Both the position numbers and the translations under genes were made by a program. Source: Rhodobiaceae bacterium (GTDB taxonomy: Bacteria > Pseudomonadota > Alphaproteobacteria > Parvibaculales > Parvibaculaceae). Taken from it: a stretch of 6,252 nucleotides of DNA. How positions within the stretch are numbered: the first letter of the stretch is position 1; each line of letters starts with the position of its first letter. The DNA lies in the NCBI GenBank assembly GCA_002746275.1, contig NVWR01000006.1:243879-250130 (forward strand), read 5' to 3'. Under the pieces are notes generated by a model, which saw only the letters and a list, made by a program, of their open reading frames with translations, was not told where the DNA came from and did no database searches. Of this stretch, positions 5,062 through 6,252 are shown piece after piece.

Positions 5062-6252
5062 ATGAGAGACCAGGAGGCGGCTGAGCCCCCAAAAAAGCGG
5101 AAGCGCCGGGTTTTGCGCGGCTTCGTCGTGGTGCTGGTTGGGACGGTTGTTCTGGCGTCTGCCTATCTTTGGTCAGAACGCCGTAACCTGGCGTCTATGC
5201 AGGTGCGCCATGCGCTTGAGATTGCCGGAGTGGAAGCTTTTGACGTTGAGATAACGCGTGTGGGGTTTTGGGGCGCACAGGTTCAATCGATACGGATCGG
5301 TGAAGTGGCACAGCCGGATCTTCTCATTGAAGACCTGAAGCTGACCTACGGTTTGACCGGGCTGCTGGCGGGGCGGCTGGATGGCATTGAGATCGGGTCG
5401 CTGAGGCTCAAAGCAGAGATTGGCCCGGAGGGTCTTGTTCTTGGTCATCTTGATCCTCTGTTTGTGAGAAAAGAGCCCTCGGCAACGGGCAGTTTTTCGG
5501 TAGGCGACGTTTTGGTTGATGACCTGCAGGTCACTATCGCCTTTCCTGAAGGTGTGATTGATGTTGGTGGGGGTGTTCATCTGTTGCAAAGCGAGGCGGG
5601 ACTGCGTGTTCAGCCATCCGACGGTTGTCTTCAAGTTTCGCTACATTCTCTGCAGCTGGGAGTTGGGGTTCTGGACGATGTGTCTGGGGATGTGTGTTTG
5701 GCTGATCCAGATAATGGTCTCTCCTGGCCGACAGAGACAGGTCTTGCGCTGACTGTCAGTGATTTGCCTTTGGTGCTCCGGGGAGATGACCTGGATGTTT
5801 TACTGGAGGCTCATCTCGCTGGGTTTTCCATCGACTTGGGAAGCCCGGGAGGCGACAACCCGAGTGCACTGACCGTGCGTGTTGCCGGAAGTCGGTTGGT
5901 GTTGCCTGGATTTGATCTTGCTCTATCTGACATCGACCTTGTCGTTGCTCTTGACGATATTGGAGCTCTGTCGGGGCCGTGGAGCCTTACTCGGGCTCGT
6001 GTAGAGGATTTGACCCCTGCCACGAGGTTTGCCCCTATGCGGCTTGTGGGAGAAGGGCAGTTGGCCTCAGAGCGCGTCACCTTTGACCTCATCGTTTCCG
6101 ATCCAACAAGCTTTGCACCTCTTCTCTCGATTGCGGGAGCGCACAGATTGGTAGACGGGCGTGGGGCAGCGGTTGTGGGCGTTGGTCCCCTTATTTTTCA
6201 GTCCGACGACCTGCAGCCACAAAACCTTGTGCCCTCTCTCAAAGGTCTCATG
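5062..6252 (+). CDS. YdbH-like (AsmA/TamB-type) intermembrane transport protein, partial (C-terminus beyond right edge)
   Basis: The frame is open from the ATG at 5062 to the last base, giving 397 residues without a stop. The start has AAGGAG nine nt upstream. A basic cytoplasmic N-terminus (PPKKRKRRVLRG, residues 9-20) leads into one membrane anchor at about 20-36 (FVVVLVGTVVLASAYLW). The rest is a long, beta-rich periplasmic region with alternating hydrophobic residues (for example VQSIRIGEV, LLIEDLKLTYGLTGLLAGRLDGIEIGS-type AsmA-like pattern at about 85-115). The last residues, FQSDDLQPQNLVPSLKGLM, resemble the start of the C-terminal YdbH domain (formerly 'dicarboxylate transport'), and the ~880-residue E. 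coli YdbH suggests that roughly half is off the edge. YdbH with TamB and YhdP is implicated in phospholipid transfer to the outer membrane. Its partners YnbE and YdbL are expected just downstream. The family call rests on architecture and that short motif. Confidence 0.75.
   Translation, partial: MRDQEAAEPPKKRKRRVLRGFVVVLVGTVVLASAYLWSERRNLASMQVRHALEIAGVEAFDVEITRVGFWGAQVQSIRIGEVAQPDLLIEDLKLTYGLTGLLAGRLDGIEIGSLRLKAEIGPEGLVLGHLDPLFVRKEPSATGSFSVGDVLVDDLQVTIAFPEGVIDVGGGVHLLQSEAGLRVQPSDGCLQVSLHSLQLGVGVLDDVSGDVCLADPDNGLSWPTETGLALTVSDLPLVLRGDDLDVLLEAHLAGFSIDLGSPGGDNPSALTVRVAGSRLVLPGFDLALSDIDLVVALDDIGALSGPWSLTRARVEDLTPATRFAPMRLVGEGQLASERVTFDLIVSDPTSFAPLLSIAGAHRLVDGRGAAVVGVGPLIFQSDDLQPQNLVPSLKGLM

Noticed and set aside
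5173..5634. Minus-strand open frame of 153 codons opposite the ydbH-like gene
   Set aside because: The plus-strand frame runs uninterrupted for 397 codons with a strong ribosome binding site, membrane anchor and family-like end. The antisense product has no recognisable domain or ribosome binding site.
5811..6092. Minus-strand open frame of 93 codons near the right edge
   Set aside because: It lies fully inside the ydbH-like coding region, is Ser/Arg-rich and shows no motif, so it is a shadow.

Overview
The window looks like a chromosomal segment from an alphaproteobacterium. Three things point that way: a complete ccoN-ccoO-ccoQ plus partial ccoP cluster whose CcoN is long at the N-terminus (as in FixN/CcoN of rhizobia and Rhodobacter), a DUF1134/EipA-family periplasmic protein (a family known to me only from Alphaproteobacteria), and a membrane-anchored coiled-coil protein of a type common as a 'hypothetical' in Hyphomicrobiales and relatives. 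Genus cannot be fixed from the sequence. I see no mobile element, CRISPR array, tRNA or rRNA.

Region 1 (1-3047, minus strand) is the cbb3-type cytochrome c oxidase operon, read right to left: ccoN (catalytic subunit), ccoO (monoheme cytochrome c), ccoQ (53-residue accessory subunit) and ccoP (diheme cytochrome c, cut by the left edge). The genes are 12 and 10 nt apart, then overlap by 4 nt, so they are almost certainly one transcript. All key CcoN metal ligands and the cross-linking tyrosine are present, so the oxidase should work as a high-affinity terminal oxidase under low oxygen.

Region 2 (3048-3395) is non-coding. It carries a near-perfect FNR/FixK box at 3109-3122, placed where a class II activator would sit for ccoN, followed by two inverted repeats (3277-3309 and 3343-3361) that the neighbouring genes do not explain.

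Region 3 (3396-4847, minus strand) holds a membrane-anchored coiled-coil protein of unknown function and, upstream of it, eipA (periplasmic envelope-integrity protein). The 150-nt gap between them contains a plausible separate promoter.

Region 4 (4848-6252) is a 214-nt divergent intergenic region, then a plus-strand gene open to the right edge. It encodes the first 397 residues of a YdbH-like (AsmA/TamB-type) inner-membrane-anchored intermembrane transport protein. EipA and the YdbH-like protein are divergent neighbours and both act in the envelope, so the right half of the window reads as an envelope-maintenance locus next to a respiratory operon.

No clearly new system is evident. The items most worth a second look are the two unexplained inverted repeats upstream of ccoN and the eipA/ydbH-like divergent pair.
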